A DNA stretch of 64,000 bases from Pseudomonadales bacterium (GTDB taxonomy: Bacteria; Pseudomonadota; Gammaproteobacteria; Pseudomonadales; Azotimanducaceae), in assembly GCA_019634925.1 (NCBI GenBank), contig JAHCAL010000001.1, positions 310,001-374,000 of the forward strand. The letters are read 5' to 3'. Position numbers and translations under genes: made by a program. A model generated the notes under the pieces. The model was not told the DNA's origin and did no database searches. It saw only the letters and a list, made by a program, of their open reading frames with translations. Each line of letters begins with the position of its first letter. The first letter of the stretch is position 1. Shown here one piece after another: positions 18,512 to 27,033 of this stretch.

Positions 18512-19726
18512 GTGAATCTGTATCTCGCGAGTGACGACCAGCGCTTTCTGGAAGCGGCCCGTGCGTTCATCGAAACCGAATGGACATCGCGGGTGCGGGG
18601 ATACGAGCGGCCAGGACGTCCGCTGCCGGATCCGGTCGTCCTGGCCTGGCATACGGCGCTGGTCGCGCGCGGCTGGTCGGTCCCTGACTGGCCGGAGCGC
18701 TGGGGCGGTACCGGCTGGTCGCCGTTGCGTCGGCATCTCTGGGCGCTCGAGTGTGCGCGCGCGGGGGCGCCGGCGCTCGACCGGGTCACCGTCGAGCTGG
18801 TCGCTCCGGCATTGTGGCGATTCGGCACGCCGGCACAGTGCGAACGCCACCTGCCAGCGATCCGCGCCGGGTGTGAGCGGTGGTGCATGGGACTTGCCGA
18901 GCCGCAAGCGGGCTGGGCACTGGAGCGCATCGCGACGCGCGCGGATCCGGACCCGGACGGCGCGCACTTCGTCGTGCAGGGTACCAAGGCGTTGGTGACC
19001 GGCGCGGCGCGCGCCGACTGGATGCTGACCCTGGTGGGTACCGGCCCCGGCACGGCCGACCTGCTGGCCATCGACCTGGCGACAGTTGGGGTCAGAGTCA
19101 AATCGCCGGTCGCGCCCCCCGGGGGCGCCGACCGGCGATTTGACTCTGACCCCAACCATTGCCACGTCGCGTTGGACCACGTACGGGTACCGATCACGGC
19201 GCGCCTCGGCGAACCCGGCGCCGGGCTCGCCATCCTGAATGCCCTGCGCGATACCGCGTTCGAACGTCAGCCGCCGGCCGCCACCCTGGCGCTGCCCCTG
19301 GCGCGCCTCATGGCCCTGGCGGCGGATCTGCCCGGCAACGACGGCCAGCTCGCCGACGACCCGGATTTCCGCCGCCACTGCGCGGACCTCGGCGTCGAGA
19401 TCGCCGCGCTCGAGGCCCTGGAACTGCGCCACCTCACCGGGGCCCCGTTCGACGGCCCGATGCGGGACCCGACCGTGCGGGCGCGTGCCCTGCGCCTGCG
19501 CGCCAACCGGCTGCGCGAGCGGATCGGCGCGTTGGCCGTCGACGCGTTCGGATACCACTCCCTGCCGGATCCCGACCCGCTGACCGTCGATAATGAAGGC
19601 CCGATCGGGCATCATTACGCGCTTGCCGCCGTGCAGGCCATGCTGGCCGGGGGAGCGACCGTCCTCGACGACGCAACCGGCATCACCGACCTGGACACGA
19701 TCGCGCACCAGCTGACAGGGCTTTAA
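18512..19726 (+). CDS. Acyl-CoA dehydrogenase family protein (large-subunit type), carrying an in-frame repeat
   Basis: 404 residues from the GTG at 18512 (MNLYLASDDQRFLEAARAFI). The fold order of acyl-CoA dehydrogenases is visible: N-terminal helices with WPERWGGTGW, middle beta domain with CMGLAEPQAG, then LDHVRVPITARLGEPGAGL and a C-terminal helical bundle. The FAD/substrate motifs diverge from catalytic members. The downstream gene is a second, smaller acyl-CoA dehydrogenase, so the pair resembles heteromeric PimC/PimD or FadE-type alpha2beta2 enzymes where one subunit lacks catalysis. Residues about 192-215 are encoded by a 72-bp palindromic repeat (19085-19156), read through without a stop and giving roughly 8 residues more than homologues in this loop. 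Start is not supported by a strong RBS. Confidence 0.82.
   Translation: MNLYLASDDQRFLEAARAFIETEWTSRVRGYERPGRPLPDPVVLAWHTALVARGWSVPDWPERWGGTGWSPLRRHLWALECARAGAPALDRVTVELVAPALWRFGTPAQCERHLPAIRAGCERWCMGLAEPQAGWALERIATRADPDPDGAHFVVQGTKALVTGAARADWMLTLVGTGPGTADLLAIDLATVGVRVKSPVAPPGGADRRFDSDPNHCHVALDHVRVPITARLGEPGAGLAILNALRDTAFERQPPAATLALPLARLMALAADLPGNDGQLADDPDFRRHCADLGVEIAALEALELRHLTGAPFDGPMRDPTVRARALRLRANRLRERIGALAVDAFGYHSLPDPDPLTVDNEGPIGHHYALAAVQAMLAGGATVLDDATGITDLDTIAHQLTGL
19085..19156. repeat. 72-bp perfect palindromic element inside an acyl-CoA dehydrogenase gene
   Basis: Arms 19085-19112 and 19129-19156 are perfect 28-bp inverted complements beginning GTTGGGGTCAGAGTCAAATC; the 16-nt centre is itself nearly palindromic (C-run then G-run). 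The length is 24 codons and has no stop in the gene frame. The arm sequence is of the TTGGGGTCAGAGT type seen as dispersed REP-like repeats in gammaproteobacteria (established knowledge, from memory). A degenerate relative lies at 15116-15160. Confidence 0.9.
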
Positions 19727-19735
19727 GGGGACGTC

Positions 19736-20866
19736 ATGGATTTCTCATTTTCCGAAGAACAGACGCTGCTGCAGGACAGCGTCGCCCGTTTCATCCAGAA
19801 CGACTACGACTTCGCGGCACGGCAGAAGCTCATCCGCGGCGAAGACGGCTTCAGCCGCGCGAACTGGCGCACGTTCGCCGAGCTCGGCTGGCTCGGCGTG
19901 CCGTTTCCGGAAGCGGACGGCGGGTTCGGCGGCGGCGCGATCGAATCCATGATCATGCTCGAGCAGTTCGGCAAGGGGCTCGTGGTCGAGCCATTCCTGC
20001 CGACCGTGGTGCTGGCCGGCGGCGTGCTCAAGATCGCCGGCACGGCGGCGCAGAAGCATCAGTACCTGGCCGGCATCATCGACGGCTCGCTGCAGGGCGC
20101 GCTCGCCTACGTCGAACCGCAGGGCCGCTTCAACCTGGCCGACCTGGTCACCACCGCGAAAGCCGACGGCAGCGGTTACGTGCTGAACGGCTACAAGGCC
20201 GTGGTCCTGAACGGGCCTGCAGCCAATGTGCTGGTCGTTTCCGCCCGCACCAGTGGCGCGCAGCGCGACCGCGACGGCGTCACGCTGTTCCTGGTCGACG
20301 CGAAGGCGCCCGGTGTCTCGCGCCGCGACTATCCGACCGTTGACGGACTGCGCGCTTCCGAGATCACGCTGGAGAACGTAAAGGTCGGCGCGGAGGCCGT
20401 ACTCGGCGAAGTCGGTGGCGGCCTGCCGGTGCTCGAGCGGGTGATCGACGAAGGCATCATGGCAGTCGGCAGCGAGGCCGTCGGCGCCATGGAAGTGCTC
20501 TACAAGGCCACCGTCGAGTACTGCAAGACACGCGAACAGTTCGGCCAGCCGATCGGCAAGTTCCAGGTGCTGCAGCACCGCATGGTCGACATGTTCATGG
20601 AGCACGAGCAGTCGAAGTCGCTCATGTACATGGCGGCGATGCGGCTCGACGAAGGCTATGGCCCGGAAGCGCAGAAGGCGGTTTCCGCGTTCAAGGTACA
20701 GGTCGGCAAGTCCGGCCGCTTCGTCGGCCAGAACGCGGTGCAGCTGCATGGCGGCATGGGCATGACCGACGAGCTCAACATCGGCCACTACTTCAAGCGG
20801 CTGACCACCATCGACACCCTGTTCGGCAACGTCGACTTCCACCTCAAGCGGTTCGGCTCGCTCTAG
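19736..20866 (+). CDS. Acyl-CoA dehydrogenase (small-subunit type)
   Basis: 376 residues, start supported by AGGGGA 6 bp upstream. Begins MDFSFSEEQTLLQDSVARFI. Contains LGWLGVPFPEADGGFGGGAIE, the FAD region KTREQFGQPIGKFQVLQHRMVDM and the C-terminal QLHGGMGMTDELNIGHYFKRL. Residues at the catalytic-base position are not certain. Closest in style to PimD/FadE27-like small subunits that work with the preceding gene in degrading branched, dicarboxylic or sterol side-chain acyl-CoAs. Spaced 9 bp from its partner. Confidence 0.9.
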   Translation: MDFSFSEEQTLLQDSVARFIQNDYDFAARQKLIRGEDGFSRANWRTFAELGWLGVPFPEADGGFGGGAIESMIMLEQFGKGLVVEPFLPTVVLAGGVLKIAGTAAQKHQYLAGIIDGSLQGALAYVEPQGRFNLADLVTTAKADGSGYVLNGYKAVVLNGPAANVLVVSARTSGAQRDRDGVTLFLVDAKAPGVSRRDYPTVDGLRASEITLENVKVGAEAVLGEVGGGLPVLERVIDEGIMAVGSEAVGAMEVLYKATVEYCKTREQFGQPIGKFQVLQHRMVDMFMEHEQSKSLMYMAAMRLDEGYGPEAQKAVSAFKVQVGKSGRFVGQNAVQLHGGMGMTDELNIGHYFKRLTTIDTLFGNVDFHLKRFGSL

Positions 20867-20876
20867 GAGGCATGCC

Positions 20877-21773
20877 ATGGCGCGCTGGGATCGGGAACCG
20901 TCCAAGCCCTCGATTCCGGACTGGTTCTTCACCGCGGTGGAGACCCCGTCCGAGGAGCGCCGCGTCGAAGTCGACGACTGCGACGTCGTCTACCAGCGCT
21001 GGGACGCGCCGGCCGGCGCGCGACCGGTGCTGCTGATTCACGGCATGAATGCCCATTCCCACTGGTGGGACTTCATCGCGCCGCAGCTCGCGCCCGAATA
21101 TCGCTGCGCGGCGATGAACCTCACCGGCATGGGCGACTCCGACTACCGCTACGAATATACCGGCACCACCTACGCCGAGGAGATCCGCGCGGTCTGTGAC
21201 CACGCCGGGTTCGGCAACGACGTGGTCGTAGTGGCGCACAGCTTCGGCGGCTACATGGCGGTCAAGGCTGCCAACCTGTTCCCCGAGCGATTCGGCGGGC
21301 TGATCCTGGTCGACTCCGGCATCCGCCACCCCGACGAGCCGGTCCCCGAGCGCCCGCAGATGGGCGGTCGTGCCAAGACCTACCCCGACCGCGAGACCGC
21401 GCTCGCCCGCTTCCGCCTGCAGCCGCCGCAGTCCTGCGAGAACACCTACATCCTCGAATACATCGCCCGCCATTCCCTGGTGCCGGTGGACGGCGGCGGC
21501 TGGGCGTGGAAGTTCGACGAGGACCTGCCCGACAGCCTGAAGGACGTCATGCGAACGGCGGACGAATACCGCAGCCTCAGACTCCCGCTCGGCCTCATAT
21601 ACGGCGCCGACAGCGCGCTCTTCTCGGCACGCACGGTCGAGTACATGCGTGAGCTGATTCCGCAGGACTTTCCGGCCGTCGCCATCGACGACGCGCAGCA
21701 CCACGTGTTCCTCGACCAGCCGCTCGCGTTCGTGGCGGCGCTGCGCGACATGCTCGGCCGCATCGGCCGCTGA
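20877..21773 (+). CDS. Alpha/beta hydrolase
   Basis: 298 residues. Oxyanion-hole segment LLIHGMNAHSHWW, nucleophile elbow VVAHSFGGYMA (Ser near residue 123), acid region LGLIYGADSALF and catalytic His in DAQHHVFLDQP. Follows the dehydrogenase by 10 bp with AGGAGG before the ATG, so it probably hydrolyses an ester or thioester in the same pathway. Its stop overlaps the start of the agmatine deiminase gene. Confidence 0.88.
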   Translation: MARWDREPSKPSIPDWFFTAVETPSEERRVEVDDCDVVYQRWDAPAGARPVLLIHGMNAHSHWWDFIAPQLAPEYRCAAMNLTGMGDSDYRYEYTGTTYAEEIRAVCDHAGFGNDVVVVAHSFGGYMAVKAANLFPERFGGLILVDSGIRHPDEPVPERPQMGGRAKTYPDRETALARFRLQPPQSCENTYILEYIARHSLVPVDGGGWAWKFDEDLPDSLKDVMRTADEYRSLRLPLGLIYGADSALFSARTVEYMRELIPQDFPAVAIDDAQHHVFLDQPLAFVAALRDMLGRIGR

Positions 21774-22816
21774 TGTCCGGCACCGTGCGCGAACCGGGGT
21801 ACGTGATGCCCCCGGAGTGGGCGCCGCACCAGGGCACCTGGTTTTCCTGGCCGCACAATCCCGCCACCTGGCCCGGAAAACTCGCCGGCGCCGAGCGCGC
21901 GCTGGCAGGGGCCGTTGCCGTGCTCTCGCGGCACGAACCCGTCTATCTCAACGTGCTCGACGCAAGACATGCGGATCACGTGCGCGGCCTGTTGCCGGAT
22001 AACGCGCGGCGCGACGCAATCTCCTTCGTACCGATCCGCACCAACGACGCCTGGTGCCGCGATCACGGCGCGATCTTCGTGTTCGATGCCGAGGGCAGGT
22101 TGACCGGGCTCGACTTCGGCTTCAACGCCTGGGGCGGCAAGTATCCGCCGTTCGACCTCGACGACGAGGTGCCGCCGCAGATGGCCGCGCGGCTCGGTGT
22201 ACCGGTGGTGAAGGTCGACCACATTCTCGAAGGCGGCTCGATCGACACGAACGGCGCCGGCGTGCTGCTCACCACCGAGCAGTGCCTGCTGAACCCGAAC
22301 CGAAACCCCGGCCGCTCGCGCGCGGAAATCGAGGCGTTGCTCGCGCATTACCTCGGCACCTCGCACGTGTGCTGGCTCGGTGACGGCATCGTCGGCGACG
22401 ACACCGACGGGCACGTGGACGACATCACGCGCTTCGTGGCCGCGGACGTCATCGTGACGGCTGTCGAACCTGACGGACGCGATGCGAACCACCGGCCGCT
22501 GGCGGAGAACCGCGAGCGGCTCGCGGACCTGCGCCTCGCCGATGGCGCCCGGCCCACCATCGTCGAGCTGCCGATGCCCGAGCCCCTTTACCACGGCGGC
22601 GAGCGGCTGCCGGCGAGCTACGCGAACTTCCTCATCGCCAATGGCGTGGTGCTGGTGCCGGTGTTCGCCTGCGCGCGTGATGCCGAGGCGCTCGAGGTAC
22701 TGCGCGGCTGCTTTCCCGATCGCGAGATCATCGGTATCGACTGCCGCGATGTCGTGGTGGGGCTTGGTACCCTGCATTGCCTGAGCCAGCAGGTGCCTGC
22801 GGCCCGCATCGCTTGA
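21773..22816 (+). CDS. aguA: Agmatine deiminase
   Basis: 347 residues, the typical length. Characteristic peptides: MPPEWAPHQGTWFSWPHN, RTNDAWCRDHGAIFV, EGGSIDTNGAGVLLTTEQCLLNPNRNP, DGHVDDITRF and the C-terminal GLGTLHCLSQQVPA, whose Cys336 is the expected nucleophile. Converts agmatine to N-carbamoylputrescine plus ammonia. No N-carbamoylputrescine amidase is adjacent, so the carbamate kinase at 5.5 kb could only be linked in trans. The start overlaps the hydrolase stop by 1 bp (TGATG). Confidence 0.93.
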   Translation: MSGTVREPGYVMPPEWAPHQGTWFSWPHNPATWPGKLAGAERALAGAVAVLSRHEPVYLNVLDARHADHVRGLLPDNARRDAISFVPIRTNDAWCRDHGAIFVFDAEGRLTGLDFGFNAWGGKYPPFDLDDEVPPQMAARLGVPVVKVDHILEGGSIDTNGAGVLLTTEQCLLNPNRNPGRSRAEIEALLAHYLGTSHVCWLGDGIVGDDTDGHVDDITRFVAADVIVTAVEPDGRDANHRPLAENRERLADLRLADGARPTIVELPMPEPLYHGGERLPASYANFLIANGVVLVPVFACARDAEALEVLRGCFPDREIIGIDCRDVVVGLGTLHCLSQQVPAARIA

Positions 22817-22830
22817 GCAGACGCTCAAGC
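22811..22830. promoter_or_regulatory. 20-bp inverted repeat at the aguA stop codon
   Basis: GCTTGAGC-AGAC-GCTCAAGC is a perfect 8-bp-arm palindrome spanning the aguA stop, 76 bp before the selenoprotein gene. Its 16-bp core differs by one base from the palindrome at 34108-34123, which argues for a protein-binding operator over a terminator; there is no T-run. Confidence 0.5.
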
Positions 22831-22905
22831 ACCGGTGGACGACGGCCCCTGTCGCGGGCCCCCCAACCCGGCTAGGATGGGCTGGCACCTCCAGAGGAAC
22901 CAGCC

Positions 22906-24048
22906 ATGGCCCGCAACCTGATGGCCTACCCCGAACTCCGGCACCCGTTCGAGCCCACGCCCCTGCATCCCGAAGGCGCGCGCACGGTCCTGTACCAGGG
23001 CCGGACCATCCGGCTCGACGCCGTCGGTCCCGGTGATGGACTGCTCGTGAGCCCGGCCGACCTGACTTGCGTCAACGGGTTCGAGCTGAAGCCGGAAGGC
23101 GCCTGTTACGAAGCGCTGTGCATTCCGCTGGGCGATACCGTGCTGAAGCGGGAGGCCGACGTCACCTGGATCGATCTCGAAGCGTTCGCGAACCTGCTGG
23201 AACAGCCGTTCGTGGCGGATCGCGAAGCCGGGGTCTGGAGCTTCGGCGAGATCCCGCAGAAACGCGCGCGTACCCTGATCGACGCCCAGGCGCCGGAGTT
23301 CGAGGTCAAGGATCGGTCCGGCAAGGTCGTGCGGCTCGCAGATCTCAAGGGCAAGAAGGCGCTGATCGTCACCTGGTCATCGTGGTGAGGCTGCTTCATG
23401 GACGTGCCCGTGTGGCAACGTGTGTATGAGCAGATCGACGATCCGAACTTCGTGCTGATCTCCGCCGCCCAGGATACCGGCGGCGAAGCGGCGGCCGGGC
23501 CCATCTTCGACGCTGCGGGCGCCACGTACGTCCAGGTGATCGACCAGGACCACGTGATCAGCCAGGCGTTCAACTTCGTCAACGTGCCGTCGGCGGCGTG
23601 GATCGACGAGCATGGCACCATCGTGCGGGTGGATGAAGGCACCTACGCCAAGACCCACGAGTTCAGTGCCGGTGACCAGAGCATCACGTTCGGCACCGAC
23701 GTCTACACACCGGCGGTGCTCGACTGGATCGCGAACGGTGCCAGGAGTCGCTACGTCCAGTCGGCGCAGAACGTAGCAGACAAGCTGCGGGTATTCAGCG
23801 TGGACGAGCAGCGCGCGGATGCGGCGTTCCGGCTCGCCAACCTGTTCCGTGCCCATGGCCAGGCTGCCAAGGCCGAGCACTACTGGAACCTGGCCCAGGA
23901 GCTGAATCCGGAAAGCATCAACTACTTCCGGCAGAACCTGACACTGAGCGAAGAAGGCTCGGCCGGCGCATCGTTCCGCGCGCGGCGCGAAGCTTACATT
24001 CGCGAAGGCAAGGACTACTACCGGCCGCTGGATATCGCGCCGGGCTGA
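22906..24048 (+). CDS. Thioredoxin-fold (redoxin/TlpA-like) selenoprotein, UGA read as selenocysteine
   Basis: Read conventionally there are two ORFs, 22906-23388 and one from 23398, in the same frame and separated by a single TGA at 23386-23388. Read through, the product is 380 residues with Sec161 in KALIVTWSSW-U-GCFMDVPVWQ, exactly where thioredoxin-like proteins have their redox cysteine (WASWCG..). Residues 1-110 are a divergent N-terminal domain; about 130-290 is the redoxin domain (APEFEVKDRSGKVVRLADLKG, later VPSAAWIDEHGTIVRVDEG); 300-350 look helical, TPR-like. A SECIS-like hairpin follows the UGA. RBS AGAGGAA precedes the start. Metagenomic surveys have reported UGC-type thiol selenoproteins. 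selA/B/C/D are not in the window, so decoding ability cannot be confirmed. Alternative: a nonsense mutation splitting the gene. Confidence 0.8.
23391..23433 (+). promoter_or_regulatory. SECIS-like stem-loop downstream of in-frame UGA
   Basis: An outer stem pairs 23391-23399 with 23426-23433 (8 pairs, one bulge) and an apical stem pairs 23402-23408 with 23414-23421 (TGCC/GGCA plus ACG/CGT with one bulged A), leaving a CGUGU loop. The loop begins 20 nt after the UGA and carries the G-U that bacterial SelB requires in the apical loop. Confidence 0.7.
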
Positions 24049-25307
24049 GAGCCAGACGGGCCGCCGGCAACGGCGCGTTGCCCGGCGCGCGGCAGCGCGA
24101 GCAGCAGGCCCGCGCTGACCACGCAGGATGCCGCGACGGCGAGAAACGCGCCGTCATAGCTGCCCACGACGTCGTAGTAGTAGGCGACCGCCAGCGGCCC
24201 ACCTGCGCCCAGAATCAGCGTGAACGGCAATGCAGCGCTGCGTACCGCGCCGAGGTGGCGCCGGCCGAAGTACGAAGCCCAGATCACTTCCTGCAGCGGG
24301 ATCATGCCGCCCCAGCCGAGCCCGAGCACGAAGAAAGCGACGTACTCCCAGAATTCCGCGCGGGCCTGCACGCTGAACACGATCATCGCCATCGCGATCC
24401 CCGTGCAGAGCGCCGACATGGCGGCCAGCGGCTTCGGATTCATGCGATCGATCAGGTAGCCCCACAGCGGCTTTGACACGAGCGCGGGGATGGACGCGAT
24501 CGCGATCATGAAGGCCGCCGTGGTGCGCGAGTACCCCGCATCGGTCATGAACGGGATGGTCTGCAGCAGCACCACCGGGATCACGACCTGGAACAGCCCG
24601 AAGGCGAACACGAGCAGGTAGAAGGTGCGCATGCGCAGCGCCTCGCCCCGGGTCACGGACGAGTCGAAGTCCGCCTGTGCCCGCGCGCCATGGCCTGCCG
24701 CGATCTGTGCCGCGGACTTCCCGTCCGGATGCAGCCCGTGGTCCTCCGGCGCGCGCCGCATCGCGAGTGCAACCGGCAACGTCATCACGAAGGTCGCGAG
24801 CGCCATGGCCTGCCACGCTGCGCGCCAGCCGAACGCGTCGATGAACCAGGTGATCGTGGGCGTGATGACGATGCCGGCGAATGACACGCCCATCGACGAC
24901 CAGGCGATCGCCTGGCCGCGTTTCTCGACGAACCACTTGGCCAGCGTGACGTTGACGACCAGGTTGCCGAGCAGCGCGGCGCCGACGGTGAGCACCACGC
25001 CGTTCAGCACCACCCACTGCCAGAGCGAGTCGATGTGCGCGTGTGCCAGGAGCGCGATCGTGAGCGTGGTGAGGCCGACCAGCATCAGTGGTCTGGCGCC
25101 GCGGCGATCGACCTGCGCGCCGATCAGAAACCCGGTGAAGGCCATCACGAACTGGCCGAGGCTGCGCGGCAGGATGAACTCGGCGCGGGTCCAGCCCAGT
25201 TCGTCCGTCATGGGCGTCATGAAAGCGCCTGCGGCGTAATTCAGCGCACCCACGGCGACGAATTGCGCGACGAACGCGGCGCCGATCAAACGATAGCCGT
25301 AGTACAT
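24018..25307 (-). CDS. MFS transporter (oxalate/formate or monocarboxylate type)
   Basis: 429 residues from the ATG at 25307 (MYYGYRLIGAAFVAQFVAVG). Twelve TM segments; DELGWTRAEFILPRSLGQF and LIGAQVDRRGARPLMLVG are typical of the OFA/MCT-like branch; the second half begins LLQTIPFMTDAGYSRTTAAFM. Probably imports or exchanges a small carboxylate. The 3' end overlaps the selenoprotein gene tail-to-tail by 31 bp. Confidence 0.85.
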   Translation of the reverse strand: MYYGYRLIGAAFVAQFVAVGALNYAAGAFMTPMTDELGWTRAEFILPRSLGQFVMAFTGFLIGAQVDRRGARPLMLVGLTTLTIALLAHAHIDSLWQWVVLNGVVLTVGAALLGNLVVNVTLAKWFVEKRGQAIAWSSMGVSFAGIVITPTITWFIDAFGWRAAWQAMALATFVMTLPVALAMRRAPEDHGLHPDGKSAAQIAAGHGARAQADFDSSVTRGEALRMRTFYLLVFAFGLFQVVIPVVLLQTIPFMTDAGYSRTTAAFMIAIASIPALVSKPLWGYLIDRMNPKPLAAMSALCTGIAMAMIVFSVQARAEFWEYVAFFVLGLGWGGMIPLQEVIWASYFGRRHLGAVRSAALPFTLILGAGGPLAVAYYYDVVGSYDGAFLAVAASCVVSAGLLLALPRAGQRAVAGGPSGSQPGAISSGR

Positions 25308-25420
25308 GTGACCGCCGCGCTCTGTGTCCTGGCCATCATGCCATCGATGGTGGCGCAGTCGATATGGCATCACGGGGTGTCAGGCAGCCACCCGGAGCGG
25401 CCGGTCTCCCGCGGCGGCAC

Positions 25421-25894
25421 TCAGCAGTTGGCCCCGCGCACCGCCAGTAGTTCCGCCTCGCGCCGTTCGAGGCCCGGCACTTCGGCCAGCGTATAGCCTC
25501 GGCGCCGTTGCCTCGCCAGCGCCTGCAGGGCCTCACGCGCCGCCTCGCAGCGCTGTTCACGGATCTGTTCGAGCCGGCGTTGCTCGGTTGCTGCGCGCCC
25601 GGTATCGCGCGCCTGGCGAGCGGACTGCTGCTGGCGTTCGCGCGTGAGGTTCTCGAGGCGTTCCTGCTCGGTCCGCGCGAGCGGCGGCGCGGTGAAGGTC
25701 TGGGCGGGTTCGATGTGCATGGCCTCGGCCGTGTCGGTGCAGGGGAACTGGCTGAACACGGTGGGCCGGCCGCCCGTGGGATCGCAGCGGTACACCGGCG
25801 CGCCCTGGGCCGTCGCCACCGCCGGAAGGACGGCGATGGACAGCAGGCAGGCGACGAATGCCGGTGAGGGTGATCGATGGTGCATCGTGGCCAT
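25421..25894 (-). CDS. Secreted DUF4124-like protein with C-terminal coiled coil
   Basis: 157 residues from ATG 25894; the ATG at 25885 is equally possible. Signal peptide SPAFVACLLSIAVLPAVATAQ, then APVYRCDPTGGRPTVFSQFPC, the short Cys-containing pattern of DUF4124-type periplasmic proteins (Y.C....G.....F...PC). The remainder (ERLENLTRERQQQSARQARD onward) is a long Arg/Gln-rich coiled coil ending in Cys. Function unknown, presumably periplasmic. The apparent N-terminal extension to 26053 overlaps the phosphatase gene and looks like antisense composition. Confidence 0.7.
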   Translation of the reverse strand: MATMHHRSPSPAFVACLLSIAVLPAVATAQGAPVYRCDPTGGRPTVFSQFPCTDTAEAMHIEPAQTFTAPPLARTEQERLENLTRERQQQSARQARDTGRAATEQRRLEQIREQRCEAAREALQALARQRRRGYTLAEVPGLERREAELLAVRGANC

Positions 25895-25970
25895 GATCCT
25901 GACGGGACCGTGGTTCGCAGACCATGGCGGATCTCTGCTTCTGAACGCAGACGACGGCCCTGCCCGCGAG

Positions 25971-26726
25971 TCAGCCGTCCAGGAACGCCCGCCGCACCGC
26001 ATCGAAGGTCGCGTCGCCGATACCGATGCTGCGCAGGTATTCGACCGGGCCACCCCAGCGTGCCTCGACCCCGTCGAGGAAGTCGCGCATGGCTTCGACC
26101 GGAATACCGGCGAGCCGCATCATGGCCTCACGGTCCACGCCTTCCGGCAGGGCCCCGGTGCGCTCGAGGTGGTCCACCTGGCGGGCCACGTCGAGGTTGG
26201 TGAGCGCGTAGTCGGCTTCGATCCAGCGTCGGTCGACGCCCAGCACGGCGAGCAGGAACGCCGTCGACACGCCGGTGCGGTCCTTGCCGGCCGTACAGTG
26301 CAGCACCACCGGGTGGCGTTCGGCGCTGGCGAGTATGTCGAACAGGCGCAGCCAGCTCTCCGGGCCGAACTCCAGGTAGCCGAGGTAGCGCCTTCCGGAA
26401 ATGGCGGTGTCGCCCACCAGCGCGCTCAGGCGCTCGGTGCCGCCCGGCGGAATGACCGGGATGTTGTGGTAGGCGGCGCCCAGCGCGACCAGGGGGCCTG
26501 GTCCCTGTTCCTCGGCTTCGTCCGGGCGGCGCAGATCGATCTGTGTCCTGATCCCCAGGGCCTCGAGTCGCGCGAGATCGGCTGCGGTCATCCGGTCCTG
26601 GCGGCCGGCGCGGAAATAACGACCCCACCGTACCTTGCGGCCGTCGATGGTGGGGTACCCACCGATGTCACGGAAATTGAAACAGCCCTCGAACGGGTAG
26701 TGGCGCTGGGTGTAGTCGTCGATCAT
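25971..26726 (-). CDS. Tyrosine/serine protein phosphatase, IphP/MptpB type
   Basis: 251 residues. Opens NFRDIGGYPTIDGRKVRWGRYFRAG, the family hallmark, and has the P-loop VVLHCTAGKDRTGVS with Cys144 and Arg150; the Lys and Asp in CTAGKDR place it with the atypical MptpB/LipA-type phosphatases that can also act on phosphoinositides. No secretion signal. Monocistronic in appearance. Confidence 0.9.
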   Translation of the reverse strand: MIDDYTQRHYPFEGCFNFRDIGGYPTIDGRKVRWGRYFRAGRQDRMTAADLARLEALGIRTQIDLRRPDEAEEQGPGPLVALGAAYHNIPVIPPGGTERLSALVGDTAISGRRYLGYLEFGPESWLRLFDILASAERHPVVLHCTAGKDRTGVSTAFLLAVLGVDRRWIEADYALTNLDVARQVDHLERTGALPEGVDREAMMRLAGIPVEAMRDFLDGVEARWGGPVEYLRSIGIGDATFDAVRRAFLDG

Positions 26727-26814
26727 GCGCGATTCTTCTCATGCTCCAGGTCGCGGGAGGATAGTGCGTTCGATGGGCCGCTTCCAAGGGCATGCCCGGC
26801 AGCGGCGAGTCGCG

Positions 26815-26925
26815 CTACGGCTTATCCTGCCACGCAGGATCGCTGAAATCCGCCTCGAGCGTCACCGGCCTCGTTACGCCCCGCATCGTCAGCTCACCGT
26901 CGATGAGCGCCGCGTTGGCGGACAC
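26815..26925 (-). pseudogene. YceI-domain C-terminal remnant
   Basis: Minus-strand translation across 26815-26925 gives ALIDGELTMRGVTRPVTLEADFSDP followed by a stop, matching the final strands of YceI/polyisoprenoid-binding lipocalins (ELTMRGVTKPVTL). No start codon or N-terminal two-thirds is present, though the frame stays open upstream with a hydrophobic SLFILYTLICVSANA. Probably a deletion remnant in the 307-bp gap between the phosphatase and the monooxygenase; nothing else is recognisable in that gap. Confidence 0.6.
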
Positions 26926-27033
26926 ACATATCAGGGTGTACAAGATGAACAGGGAAGATCTAATGAAATGCTCCGGAGCACGTTGACCGATTGAAGTGTC
27001 ACTGACGTGACTGGTTCAGGCGAGAGGTGCCGC

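Noticed and set aside
22811..22830. Hairpin at the aguA stop as a rho-independent terminator
   Set aside because: No T-run follows and the core recurs almost exactly as an upstream palindrome at 34108; an operator is more likely.
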